Shown here one piece after another: positions 8,426 through 14,689 of a stretch of DNA of 18,580 nt. The position numbers were made by a program, and so were the translations under genes. Origin of the DNA: an uncultured Tessaracoccus sp. (GTDB lineage Bacteria; Actinomycetota; Actinomycetes; Propionibacteriales; Propionibacteriaceae). Within the stretch, counting starts at the first letter, position 1; each line of letters opens with the position of its first letter. The notes below the pieces were generated by a model. That model saw only the letters and a program-made list of their open reading frames with translations, was not told the origin of the DNA and did not search any database. The stretch is from NCBI RefSeq assembly GCF_947255005.1, contig NZ_CAMYFI010000045.1:1-18580 (forward strand), in the 5' to 3' direction.

Positions 8426-9223
8426 CTACGGCGCGATGGTGTCCAGCCAGCGCGCAACGCCCGCAGGTCCGTCGCACAACACGTCGGCACGCGATGCGAG
8501 TTCCGGGCGCTCGTCGGAGGTGGACACCACGACGACGCCCGTTTCGCCTCGCGCCTGCCGCTGGCGGATAACGTCGAAGGCGGGGACATCGCCCAGATCG
8601 TCGCCGACCATCGCGACGGCATCGCAGCACACCTCCTTGATTAATGCACGCAGGGTGTCTCCTTTAGAAATCTGGTGTGCACGCAGCTCGAGTACTTGCT
8701 TGCCAGGCTCGATGGTGAGGCTGTAGCGCCGAGCGACAGCGAGCACTTCGGGTTCGATCTCATCGAGCGTGCCGGCGGGGGCGCGTCGGGTATGTACCCC
8801 CAGGGCATGGTGCTTGTCCTCGAGATACAGCCCCGGATACTGCTCCGCCAAACCAGCGAGATCACGCAACGCCGCACGCACCGATTCCGGAGACTCGGGC
8901 ACCTGCCGACCACCCTTGTCGAGGCGTTCTGCGCCGTACTGGCCGAGCACAATCAGCTTGGACAGCAGGGCCGCGTCGAGGCAGGCCAGCTCTTCTACTT
9001 CGTCGACGGGCCGGCCCGTGATGATCGCCACCTGGCCGATGCGCCCGATGAGACGTCCGAGCGCGTCGCGGGCATCAGGATGTATGTACGCCTGCGTGGG
9101 GTCAGGAACTACGTCAGAGAGTGTGCCGTCGAAATCCAGCGCAACTAGGGTGGATTCCGGGTGTGCTGCTGCTGCTTGTAGAAATGCTTTCTCATAGTCG
9201 GTGGTATGTGCAGGTGTATCCAT
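8426..9223 (-). CDS. otsB: Trehalose-6-phosphate phosphatase
   Basis: This 265-aa HAD-superfamily enzyme hydrolyses trehalose-6-phosphate to trehalose and phosphate, the second step of the OtsAB pathway. HAD motif I is DFDGT (30-34), with Asp30 as nucleophile and Asp32 as general acid. Motif II is ITGR (68-71). The Lys of motif III is in ISKGDT (Lys187), and motif IV is GDDLGD (207-212). The start ATG at 9223 is chosen over an upstream in-frame extension because AAGG lies 8 bases before it and the extension would intrude on the otsA leader. It is divergent from otsA, separated by 60 bp. Activity is confidently assigned from motifs and context. Confidence 0.94.
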   Translation of the reverse strand: MDTPAHTTDYEKAFLQAAAAHPESTLVALDFDGTLSDVVPDPTQAYIHPDARDALGRLIGRIGQVAIITGRPVDEVEELACLDAALLSKLIVLGQYGAERLDKGGRQVPESPESVRAALRDLAGLAEQYPGLYLEDKHHALGVHTRRAPAGTLDEIEPEVLAVARRYSLTIEPGKQVLELRAHQISKGDTLRALIKEVCCDAVAMVGDDLGDVPAFDVIRQRQARGETGVVVVSTSDERPELASRADVLCDGPAGVARWLDTIAP

Positions 9224-9240
9224 GCACCAAGCCTTGCATG
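9221..9240. promoter_or_regulatory. Inverted repeat over the otsB start in the otsA/otsB divergent region
   Basis: CATGCA (9221-9226) and TGCATG (9235-9240) are perfect 6-base inverted arms 8 bases apart. One arm contains the otsB start codon. It could be an operator for the divergent pair or a small hairpin on the otsB start, or it may be chance; nothing else supports a role. Confidence 0.25.
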
Positions 9241-9283
9241 TTTCGGGCTTCGGTAGGGTGGACAGCAACATTAGGAGGAGCAG

Positions 9284-10669
9284 ATGTCCGCTTCATTCGT
9301 TGTTGTCGCCAATCGTTTGCCCGTTGATCGCATCGTTCACGATGACGGATCCGTCGACTGGCGCACGTCGCCGGGCGGGCTCGTTACTGCCTTAGAACCC
9401 GTGATGCGCCGCAAGGGTGGTGCTTGGGTTGGCTGGCACGGAGCCCCGGATGAGACCATCGAAAGGTTCGAGCACGACGGCTACGAAATCGTTCCGGTCT
9501 CGCTCGGGCAAACCGAGTACGAGGAGTACTACGAGGGCTTCTCCAATGCGACGTTGTGGCCGCTCTACCACGACACCGTCGCGTTCCCCGAGTTCCACCG
9601 CGAGTGGTGGGAAGCGTACCAGAAGGTCAACCGACGCTTCGCCGACGAAGCCGCTAACGTCGCTGATGAAGGGGCGACAGTCTGGGTGCAGGATTACCAG
9701 CTGCAACTCGTGCCCCAGATGCTGCGGGAGCTGAGGCCCGATCTCAAGATCGGATTCTTCCTCCATATCCCCTTCCCCCCGATCGAGATTTTTGCCCAAC
9801 TGCCTTGGCGCAGGCAGATCGTCGAAGGGCTACTCGGCGCTGATCTCGTCGGTTTCCAGGTGGAAGGCGGCGCCCACAACTTCCTGCGGCTCGTGCACAA
9901 ACACACCGAGCTCACGGTGGAAGGTGACACAGTACACGTCGATGATTCACACCACTGCACCGCTCGGGCATACCCCATTTCAATCGACTCGGCGGGCTTC
10001 GCGGCGCTGGCCGAATCCCCCGAAGCCGTGGAGGAAGCTGAGCAGCTCCTCGACGACCTCGGGCATCCCAAGCACGTGTTCTTAGGTGTGGATCGCCTCG
10101 ACTACACCAAGGGCCTCCGGCAGCGCATTCGAGCCATGGGTGAACTGTTCCGCGATGGGAAGCTCGACCCACAAGAGACGGTGTATCTACAGGTGGCGAC
10201 ACCGTCGCGTGAACGCGTGAGCGAGTACATGAAATTGCGCGACGACATCGACCTCCTGGTCGGGCGCATCAACTCTGAGACTGGCGACGTCGGACGGGCC
10301 CCCATCGTCTACATGCACCGCGGATTCCCCCGTCAGACGATGGCGGCAATGTACCGGATCGCCGACGTCATGCTCGTAACCCCTCTGCGTGACGGCATGA
10401 ACCTCGTCGCCAAGGAATATGTAGCCTGTCACCCCGGTGACGGCGGCTCCCTCGTGCTGAGCGAGTTCGCTGGTGCGGCCAGCGAACTCGAGCAGGCCTA
10501 CAGCGTGAACCCGTACGACCTCAACGGCATGAAGAGTGTGTTCATGCGCGCGCTCACCGACCCGTATGAGGAACGCGCGAAGCGCATGCGGGCGATGAAG
10601 GAACAGGTCTCCACCCACACCATCGAACGCTGGGCCGATTCTTTCCTCAGCGACCTCGCGGGGGTGTAG
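9284..10669 (+). CDS. otsA: Alpha,alpha-trehalose-phosphate synthase (GT20)
   Basis: This 461-aa retaining glycosyltransferase of family GT20 transfers glucose from UDP- or ADP-glucose to glucose-6-phosphate to form trehalose-6-phosphate. Characteristic motifs are ANRLPV (9-14), WVGWHG (48-53), VQDYQLQLVP (135-144), HIPFPP (161-166), VDRLDYTKG (269-277) with the donor-binding Arg271 and Lys276, and PLRDGMNLV (367-375) with Glu378 shortly after. The usual HDYH of enterobacterial enzymes reads QDYQ here, which I believe is common in actinobacteria. The ATG at 9284 has a strong AGGAGGAG three bases upstream. It is divergent from otsB, so the pathway is encoded as a head-to-head pair. Length is typical. 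Confidence 0.95.
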   Translation: MSASFVVVANRLPVDRIVHDDGSVDWRTSPGGLVTALEPVMRRKGGAWVGWHGAPDETIERFEHDGYEIVPVSLGQTEYEEYYEGFSNATLWPLYHDTVAFPEFHREWWEAYQKVNRRFADEAANVADEGATVWVQDYQLQLVPQMLRELRPDLKIGFFLHIPFPPIEIFAQLPWRRQIVEGLLGADLVGFQVEGGAHNFLRLVHKHTELTVEGDTVHVDDSHHCTARAYPISIDSAGFAALAESPEAVEEAEQLLDDLGHPKHVFLGVDRLDYTKGLRQRIRAMGELFRDGKLDPQETVYLQVATPSRERVSEYMKLRDDIDLLVGRINSETGDVGRAPIVYMHRGFPRQTMAAMYRIADVMLVTPLRDGMNLVAKEYVACHPGDGGSLVLSEFAGAASELEQAYSVNPYDLNGMKSVFMRALTDPYEERAKRMRAMKEQVSTHTIERWADSFLSDLAGV

Positions 10670-10680
10670 TAGCTGCGTCA

Positions 10681-10761
10681 CGCTCGACTGAGCGCACGCC
10701 AGCCGCTCATGTTGGGCCTCGTGAGCCCATTTCTTGAATCTGGAGTGCGTCCAGTCGAGCG
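10681..10761. repeat. Nested inverted repeats after otsA
   Basis: CGCTCGACTG (10681-10690) is the exact reverse complement of 10752-10761, and the match continues imperfectly inward (7 of the next 10 bases). Between them sits a second hairpin, TGGGC (10713-10717) with GCCCA (10725-10729), followed by TTTCTT. The inner hairpin could terminate otsA. The outer arms would make a cruciform or mark the edge of a lost element. This occupies the 116 bp between convergent otsA and the hicB-like gene. Confidence 0.45.
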
Positions 10762-10785
10762 GCGGTTACGGGTGACCGAAAGCTA

Positions 10786-11154
10786 TCACTTAACTAGCTG
10801 CGACACGCGACCTCGCGAGACGCCCAGAATCGCTGCCGAGTCGCTCACCGAGAAACCCGCGTGACGAAGCCGACGCGCAACGTCACGGGAGCGCTTGGCT
10901 GCCGCTGCTGTTGCCTCCGCTGCTTGCTCAGTTGCGGCACGTGCAGCTGCCACTTCTTCCCCCAGCGCACCGATCTCCGGAGCAATTTCAATCTCCCAAG
11001 CAGAATGATCGACGTCCTCTTGAATGGTGTCGAGGTAGTCGATCACCTGCTGACGAGCTTTGTCGAGCGAAGCAACCTGAGTCCAGCAGTTATCTTCATT
11101 CCACAGTTCCCAGCCGCCGCTCCAACGCCGTGCTGTGATCGTGACCCTAGGCAT
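10786..11154 (-). CDS. HicB-like antitoxin with C-terminal helix-turn-helix
   Basis: This 122-aa protein has a short beta-rich N-terminal part (about 1-45) resembling the degenerate HicB fold. An alanine-rich helical linker follows (about 62-87), then a helix-turn-helix at about 88-121 containing SDSAAILGVSRGRVSQLV. The build fits an antitoxin that binds its toxin with the N-terminus and its own promoter with the HTH. The start at ATG 11154 is chosen because GAGGAG lies 5 bases upstream; the longer frame to 11211 lies inside the toxin gene. It overlaps the end of the HicA-like gene by 8 bp, as expected for a coupled toxin-antitoxin pair. The pairing supports the call more than the sequence of this protein alone. 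Confidence 0.75.
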   Translation of the reverse strand: MPRVTITARRWSGGWELWNEDNCWTQVASLDKARQQVIDYLDTIQEDVDHSAWEIEIAPEIGALGEEVAAARAATEQAAEATAAAAKRSRDVARRLRHAGFSVSDSAAILGVSRGRVSQLVK

Positions 11155-11329
11155 GCTTACTCCTCTCGATGGCTTTGAGCGCTTTGGCCGTGAGACCCGG
11201 CGAGACCTCACGGGTTTGTGTGATGGACACCTGAATCGCGCCGTGTGACCAAACCTCGTGATCGCCCTTGCCTTGGCGCGACACGAATCCCGCTTCCCGA
11301 AGCTTTGGGGCGAGTTCCCGGTACTTCAT
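11147..11329 (-). CDS. HicA-like mRNA interferase toxin
   Basis: This 60-aa protein matches the HicA family in length and pattern: KYRELAPKLREAGF at the N-terminus, then GKGDHEVW with the expected catalytic His24 in the double-stranded-RNA-binding-like fold. HicA toxins cleave mRNA and are held by HicB. It precedes and overlaps the antitoxin gene, the usual hicA-hicB order. No Shine-Dalgarno is visible before ATG 11329. Only 41 bp separate the start from the end of an IS481 remnant, so part of the original promoter may have been replaced. Toxin identity is likely; activity is untested. Confidence 0.8.
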   Translation of the reverse strand: MKYRELAPKLREAGFVSRQGKGDHEVWSHGAIQVSITQTREVSPGLTAKALKAIERSKHA

Positions 11330-11370
11330 CGGCTTGGTCAGAGTATCAGTTTATCCTACCTAAACCCTAC

Positions 11371-12062
11371 AGCTGTTCTGACCACGGAGGTTAGGTATGT
11401 GGGGGTCGGCGGGTTGGCTGGACAACGGTGAAGACCCCCGATGGGGTGTGGAACTACCACAGAACCGCACCACCAAAACAGAGGTCTTCATGTCCCACAC
11501 TAACGCTGTCTTGACTCCGACGGGTCGTCTCCGTCTCGCCAGACTCGTGGTCGACGACGGCTGGGTCCTGCGACGGGCGGGGTCCGCAACAAGGTCGCTA
11601 CCGCAGCCAACCGCCGACCCGGCTACGCGTTCCTTCACAACGCCGTTGACGACTATTCCCGCCTCGCCTACACCGAGATCCTCACCGATGAGCACAAGGA
11701 CACCGCCGCAGGATTCTGGATACGTGCCAATGCCTGGTTCAACTCCATGGGCATCACCGTGAAACGAGTCCTGACCGACAACGGCTCGTGTTACCGCTCG
11801 AATGCCTTCAAAACCGCGCTCGGTAAGAACATCAGCCACAAACGCACTCGCCCATACCGGCCACAAACCAACGACAAAGTCGAACGATTCAACCGCACCC
11901 TACTCAAGGAATGGGCCTACGCCCGCACCTACACATCAGAAACCGAACGCATCGAAGCGTTCCCCACATAGCTGCACCACTACAATCACCACCGAGGCCA
12001 CACCTCACTCAACGGCCAACCACCAGCCGCGCGTGTACCCAACCTCCCCGGACAGAACAGCT
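11371..12062 (+). mobile_element. IS481-family insertion sequence, internally deleted remnant
   Basis: The left end (11371-11395, AGCTGTTCTGACCACGGAGG and five more bases) and the reverse complement of the right end (12038-12062) agree at 21 of 25 positions, so both terminal inverted repeats survive. If the repeats begin at GTTCTG, both sides are flanked by AGCT, a possible 4-bp target duplication; AGCT is palindromic, so this is ambiguous. The span is about 0.69 kb against roughly 1.0-1.1 kb for intact family members, which indicates an internal deletion of several hundred bases. The right end runs through the transposase C-terminal codons, as is usual in this family. Confidence 0.8.
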
Positions 12063-12064
12063 AG
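11490..12064 (+). pseudogene. IS481-family transposase, broken
   Basis: The N-terminus (MSHTNAVLTPTGRLRLARLV, ATG at 11490) reads in one frame to about 11574, ending VLRRA. The sequence then continues in another frame from about 11579 as GVRNKVATAANRRPGYAFLH, with VDDYSRLAY, VLTDNGSCYRS and RPYRPQTNDKVERFNRTLL following. About 130-150 codons are missing at the junction, including most of the helix-turn-helix region and the first catalytic Asp. A TAG at 11969-11971 interrupts the C-terminus at a position that is normally Trp; LHHYNHHRGHTSL continues in frame to the stop at 12062-12064. With a deletion, a frame change and a nonsense codon, it cannot make active transposase. Confidence 0.85.
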
Positions 12065-12245
12065 CGGCAACAATCGCCAGGCGCTGCGCATGCTCACGGG
12101 CGACTCTACTGGTGTCACGCGCTACAACGACCCGCGGCCACACGATCACCAGCGCCACCGCCGCCGCACGAACAGCAATGGCAATCCCCGTTCCGGTTGA
12201 CATGCTGAACTCGATCGGACTCGATGTCCGCTGCTCAGGCGGCAC
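12063..12245 (-). pseudogene. 5' part of a small membrane-protein gene cut by the IS481 element
   Basis: Reading from the GTG at 12245, or from the ATG at 12203 (MSTGTGIAIAVRAAAVALVI), this encodes one hydrophobic helix followed by a basic stretch (VARDTSRVAREHAQ). At 12062 the frame enters the IS481 right end, after which the peptide is only antisense transposase sequence down to a stop at 12009. The rest of the gene is not found on the far side of the IS, so it was lost with the insertion or a later deletion. The family is not recognised. It follows the 12266-12440 small membrane ORF closely and was probably its operon partner. Confidence 0.5.
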
Positions 12246-12265
12246 CTCCAGTTCGCCAATTGCAG

Positions 12266-12440
12266 TTAGCAGAAACGGGGGATGCAGACCGTCGCGAAAC
12301 CGAATCCGGCCAGCCCCAACGCCGACCCGAGGGACTCATCCCTACCCATCCGCGCCACCGCCATGAATCCGCCGACGAAAATCATGCCCACGCCGAACAC
12401 CTGGAGGACCACGGAATACCAGTCCAAAAAACTCAAACAT
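12266..12440 (-). pseudogene. Small membrane-protein ORF, start probably frameshifted
   Basis: The minus strand encodes about 56 residues with two hydrophobic helices (DWYSVVLQVFGVGMIFVGGF and LGSALGLAGFGFATV), ending at TAA 12266-12268. A good start, ATG 12440-12438 with GGAGG 8 bases upstream, is out of frame by one base. Shortening the T6 run just inside it to T5 would join them as MFEFLDWYSVVLQV. As the sequence stands, only a TTG at 12436, 12 bases from the GGAGG, could start the frame. It may therefore be a frameshifted pseudogene or a poorly translated small protein. The family is not recognised. Confidence 0.45.
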
Positions 12441-12522
12441 AGCTACACCCTCCCAGCAGCATCTGACAGGAATCCGGAATGCTGCCTGGAACTCGGAGGG
12501 CCTGCCCCAACGGCTTCCCTCT

Positions 12523-12579
12523 AACGTCGTCAATTACGCACGACGTTGTGCGGTTGGTCAACCTGAGCGCCGGTCAACC
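12523..12579. repeat. Hairpin and short direct repeat downstream of the four-TM gene
   Basis: AACGTCGT (12523-12530) and ACGACGTT (12540-12547) make a perfect 8-bp stem with a 9-base loop. Beside it, GGTCAACC occurs twice (12556-12563 and 12572-12579), and the first copy is part of a GGTTG/CAACC mini-palindrome. This lies just after the stop of the 12589-13005 gene. The hairpin could be a terminator, though there is no T tract; the repeats could be a protein-binding site. The remainder of 12441-12588 shows no gene. Confidence 0.4.
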
Positions 12580-12588
12580 CGCGCAGCA

Positions 12589-13005
12589 CTAGACCGTGGA
12601 GCGGCGATCGAGCAGCCAGATGATCGCGGCAAATATCGATGACGCCGCCAAGAACGGCGCAACCAGCCGACCAGCCCCCGAGACGAACCCTGCGGCATTG
12701 ACGTCATAGCTGAACAGCAGCAGGAGGATCGCCGCGGCAATCCCCGGGATGACCAGCCAGCCGGGGACTCGTCCCCGGACGAGACCCGCCGCCAGCCCCA
12801 CCATCATCACGGTCCCGCAGATCAGCGAGAGGACTGGAACAACGTCGAGATAGACAAGGAGAAAGGGGTCGAACCATCGATGGGTCTCGAATCCCCGCCC
12901 TCCACCCTGAGCGCCGAAGGCGGTCGTATAGGTAGGGAGAATCATGAGCACGACTGCAACCGCGGCGGAGAGCAGCGCTACTAGAATCCCGATTGCTTTC
13001 GTCAT
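12589..13005 (-). CDS. Four-helix membrane protein of unknown function
   Basis: This 138-aa protein has four predicted membrane helices (about 5-25, 48-77, 82-99 and 112-132) joined by short loops, with a Gly-rich loop AQGGGRGFE after the first helix and a basic C-terminus (DRRSTV). I do not recognise a family. ATG 13005 has no clear Shine-Dalgarno. It lies one base after the stop codons of the C39-like pseudogene on the same strand (TGATGAAATG), so it may have been translated by coupling to that gene when it was intact. It could have been the partner of the lost secreted peptidase, for example an export or immunity protein, but that is speculation. Confidence 0.6.
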   Translation of the reverse strand: MTKAIGILVALLSAAVAVVLMILPTYTTAFGAQGGGRGFETHRWFDPFLLVYLDVVPVLSLICGTVMMVGLAAGLVRGRVPGWLVIPGIAAAILLLLFSYDVNAAGFVSGAGRLVAPFLAASSIFAAIIWLLDRRSTV

Positions 13006-13009
13006 TTCA

Positions 13010-13530
13010 TCATTTCAGCATAAAGTGCGTGTTTGTCGCCACGATCCCCGAGTTCAAAACGACCGCTTGCTTACCCTTATAGGTGTAATGGACGATATTG
13101 TGACCATCCTTCGACTTACCCTAAGCGACGACAGCGTGCTTAATGGTTTTTCCGTCAGTGTAAGCATCCGGGAGTTCTCCGAACAGGATCACAGGCCGAC
13201 CATTGTTAAGCGCCGAATTCACGTTGGTGCTGAGCCAGTTGTACCACGTCGTTGAACTCACTTCATGCGGATGGCTGCGTGGTATCCGATGCCATCGGCA
13301 ACCGGGAGGCCCCATGACGCCATATCTCGTCCGTTACGGATCAAGTCGGCGAAGTCTGCACCAGAGACTGCCTTGATGTTGGTTCCAGAACGATGAGCTG
13401 CTGGGATCAAGATCTTTCCTTTGCGCGCGTGCCAGTAGCGCATCACGATCGTGGCCGCGATCCAGCCGCACCGTCCTTCCGCAGCAGTGTTGTGCAACAC
13501 CGTGCAGCCGGTGATATAGCCGTAGCTCGG
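13010..13530 (-). pseudogene. C39-like cysteine peptidase pseudogene
   Basis: Three minus-strand segments join into one protein-like sequence. The first runs from about 13530 to 13258 and contains RCGWIAATIVMRYWHARKGK, a C39/papain-like active-site cysteine context (Cys codon at 13468-13470). The second contains SSTTWYNWLSTNVNSALNN and GRPVILFGELPDAYTDGK, ending KHAVVA (His codon at 13136-13138). The third follows a TAG (13121-13123) in the same frame: GKSKDGHNIVHYTYKGKQAV to the stop at 13010. A one-base deletion near 13262 separates the first two. The 5' end, including any signal peptide, is missing where the IS110 fragment begins. The C39-like assignment is from pattern only. Confidence 0.55.
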
Positions 13531-13808
13531 GATCCGGAACCTCGATCCCTGGAGAGTTCCCCGCACACTCGGGCAACAAGCGGTTGAACAACGCGCTGTT
13601 CTACTCCGCCTGGGTCGCCTCGCACTCGGACCCGATCTCCAAGGCCTACTACGATCACAAGCGCGCCGAGGGCAAGCGCCACAACACCGCCGTGATCTGC
13701 CTGGCCCGCCGCCGCTGCAACGTCATCTTCGCGATGCTCCAACACAGCACCTACTACCAGCCAACAACCACCACCCCTACACCCGAGCCAGCCACACTCG
13801 CAGCTTGA
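13530..13808 (+). pseudogene. IS110-family transposase, C-terminal remnant
   Basis: About 92 codons of the transposase IS116/IS110/IS902-type C-terminal domain remain, including the conserved KRAEGKxHNxAxxCLARRR region. No start codon with a ribosome-binding site is present: the nearest candidate is a TTG at 13584. The tail PTTTTPTPEPATLAA is typical low-complexity end sequence. It is non-functional. Confidence 0.78.
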
Positions 13809-13833
13809 CTCAGAACGTAGGGACCCCCCCTTA
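13530..13833 (+). mobile_element. IS110-family insertion sequence, 3' fragment
   Basis: Plus-strand codons from about 13530 to the stop at 13806-13808 read as the C-terminal end of an IS110-family transposase: SIPGEFPAHSGNKRLNNALF, then DPISKAYYDHKRAEGKRHNT and ICLARRRCNVIFAML. The N-terminal RuvC-like domain is absent and an in-frame stop lies just upstream. The bases after the stop (AGGGACCCCCCC near 13820-13833) look like the right-hand end common to such elements; IS110 elements lack terminal inverted repeats, so the boundary is approximate. The fragment is fused to the 5' end of the C39-like pseudogene on the other strand, so its arrival or a later deletion probably removed the start of that gene. 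13834-13915 holds no gene. Confidence 0.78.
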
Positions 13834-13911
13834 CATTCAAGTAAAGAGCAGCAGATGCGAGGTTGGGAATCGGACTCGCTCCACCTCATCCACACGTGCC
13901 TGCCCCAAAAT

Positions 13912-13952
13912 GCCCAGCGGCCCGGCTAAGCTTCTTGCCTAGCCGGGCCGCT
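13912..13952 (-). terminator. Intrinsic terminator after tRNA-Asn
   Basis: AGCGGCCCGGCTA (13916-13928) and TAGCCGGGCCGCT (13940-13952) form a perfect 13-bp stem with an 11-base loop. Read on the minus strand, it lies 5 bases after the tRNA-Asn CCA end and is followed by GGGCATTTT, giving a short T run. It should end tRNA transcription. Confidence 0.85.
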
Positions 13953-13957
13953 GCACT

Positions 13958-14032
13958 TGGCTCCCCGGACTGGATTCGAACCAGTAACCCTTCGATTAAC
14001 AGTCGAATGCTCTGCCGTTGAGCTACCAGGGA
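13958..14032 (-). tRNA. tRNA-Asn (GUU)
   Basis: On the minus strand, TCCCTGG pairs with CCGGGGA as the acceptor stem (one T-G pair), followed by discriminator G and an encoded CCA. The anticodon stem-loop TTCGACTGTTAATCGAA gives anticodon GTT. The T arm is CTGGTTCGAATCCAG. Its 3' end faces the accessory patch at 10.7-13.9 kb; tRNA genes often serve as integration sites, but I see no repeat of its 3' end elsewhere in the window. Confidence 0.95.
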
Positions 14033-14095
14033 ATGGTGGCGTAACCACGCGAGGATTAACGATAGCAGGCCTCCCGCAAGGACGCCAAACGCTGC

Positions 14096-14581
14096 TCAAG
14101 TCAGCCCGTACTCGGCTTTCAGGCGATCGGTTTCCTCCACGACCAAAGCGGCCGTCATCGGATCGGTGAGGCGCGCACCACCACTGGGCACAGCGAAGAA
14201 CTGGAGCTGCTCGTCCGCGCCGAGCGATCGACGAACGATGATCCTCACCTCGCCGGGATCGAGGTCGTGCTGCACGGACCCTACCGTCGATGCCTGCACC
14301 CGCTCTTGGAACAGCATCGGCAGTTGTCCGGGGCGCTCAAGGCTCGCTTCGTAGGCTTCGCCTTGCATGTCTGTCCACCGGAAGATTCCCTTCTCGGCGC
14401 GCCAGCTTCCGCGCTCTACCTCGTGCCAGCCCATGGCGATCCATTCCCCGTCGCGCTTGACCGCAACCCTATCGACGGTGCCCACGACGACCGGTTGCCC
14501 ATCGGCGTCCCTGCCCTGCGCCAGAATCTTGGCCCGAGGGCCGAGGGCCGTCGCGAGGTCTTGGTCTTTGCGTGCCGTCAT
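14096..14581 (-). CDS. Unrecognised 161-aa soluble protein
   Basis: I do not recognise a family. The protein has no signal peptide or membrane segment. It looks rich in beta strands, with stretches VVVGTVDRVAVKRDGEWIAM (about 31-50) and WRAEKGIFRWTDMQGE (about 60-75), then a mixed C-terminal half with a helix TDPMTAALVVEETDRLKAEY (139-158). The start ATG 14581 is chosen because AGGA lies 9-12 bases upstream and the much longer open frame to 15514 is antisense to the sigma-like gene. A second ATG at 14590 is possible. It is divergent from the sigma-like gene with about 108 bp between them and has tRNA-Asn downstream on the same strand. Coding is supported by codon bias and length. Confidence 0.75.
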   Translation of the reverse strand: MTARKDQDLATALGPRAKILAQGRDADGQPVVVGTVDRVAVKRDGEWIAMGWHEVERGSWRAEKGIFRWTDMQGEAYEASLERPGQLPMLFQERVQASTVGSVQHDLDPGEVRIIVRRSLGADEQLQFFAVPSGGARLTDPMTAALVVEETDRLKAEYGLT

Positions 14582-14602
14582 GCAATCCATCCTGCACCAT
14601 GT

Positions 14603-14621
14603 GGACAAGAAAGTGTTGTCC
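14603..14621. promoter_or_regulatory. Inverted repeat in the divergent region before the sigma-like gene
   Basis: GGACAA (14603-14608) and TTGTCC (14616-14621) are perfect inverted arms 7 bases apart, placed between two divergent genes. It could be an operator or a small hairpin. I see no clear -35/-10 pair around it. Confidence 0.3.
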
Positions 14622-14689
14622 GTTGCATTCGCAAAAAATCCTGTGGAGAACTCAGCGCGGCGACCGTCGACCGTGGTTCGGTGTTGCCC

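Noticed and set aside
12282..12533. Overlapping open frames on both strands around 12.3-12.5 kb
   Set aside because: The plus-strand frames are antisense to the small membrane ORF, and the long minus-strand frame lacks a plausible start. Only the hydrophobic reading with its nearby GGAGG looks like protein.
13443..13895. 150-codon minus-strand open frame
   Set aside because: It is antisense to the IS110 transposase fragment and then out of frame with the C39-like pseudogene.
13858..13915. tRNA-like or attachment-site sequence (GGTTGGGAATCGGACTCG) next to tRNA-Asn
   Set aside because: It does not match the tRNA-Asn 3' end base by base and does not fold as a tRNA arm; I found no direct repeat of the tRNA end in the window.
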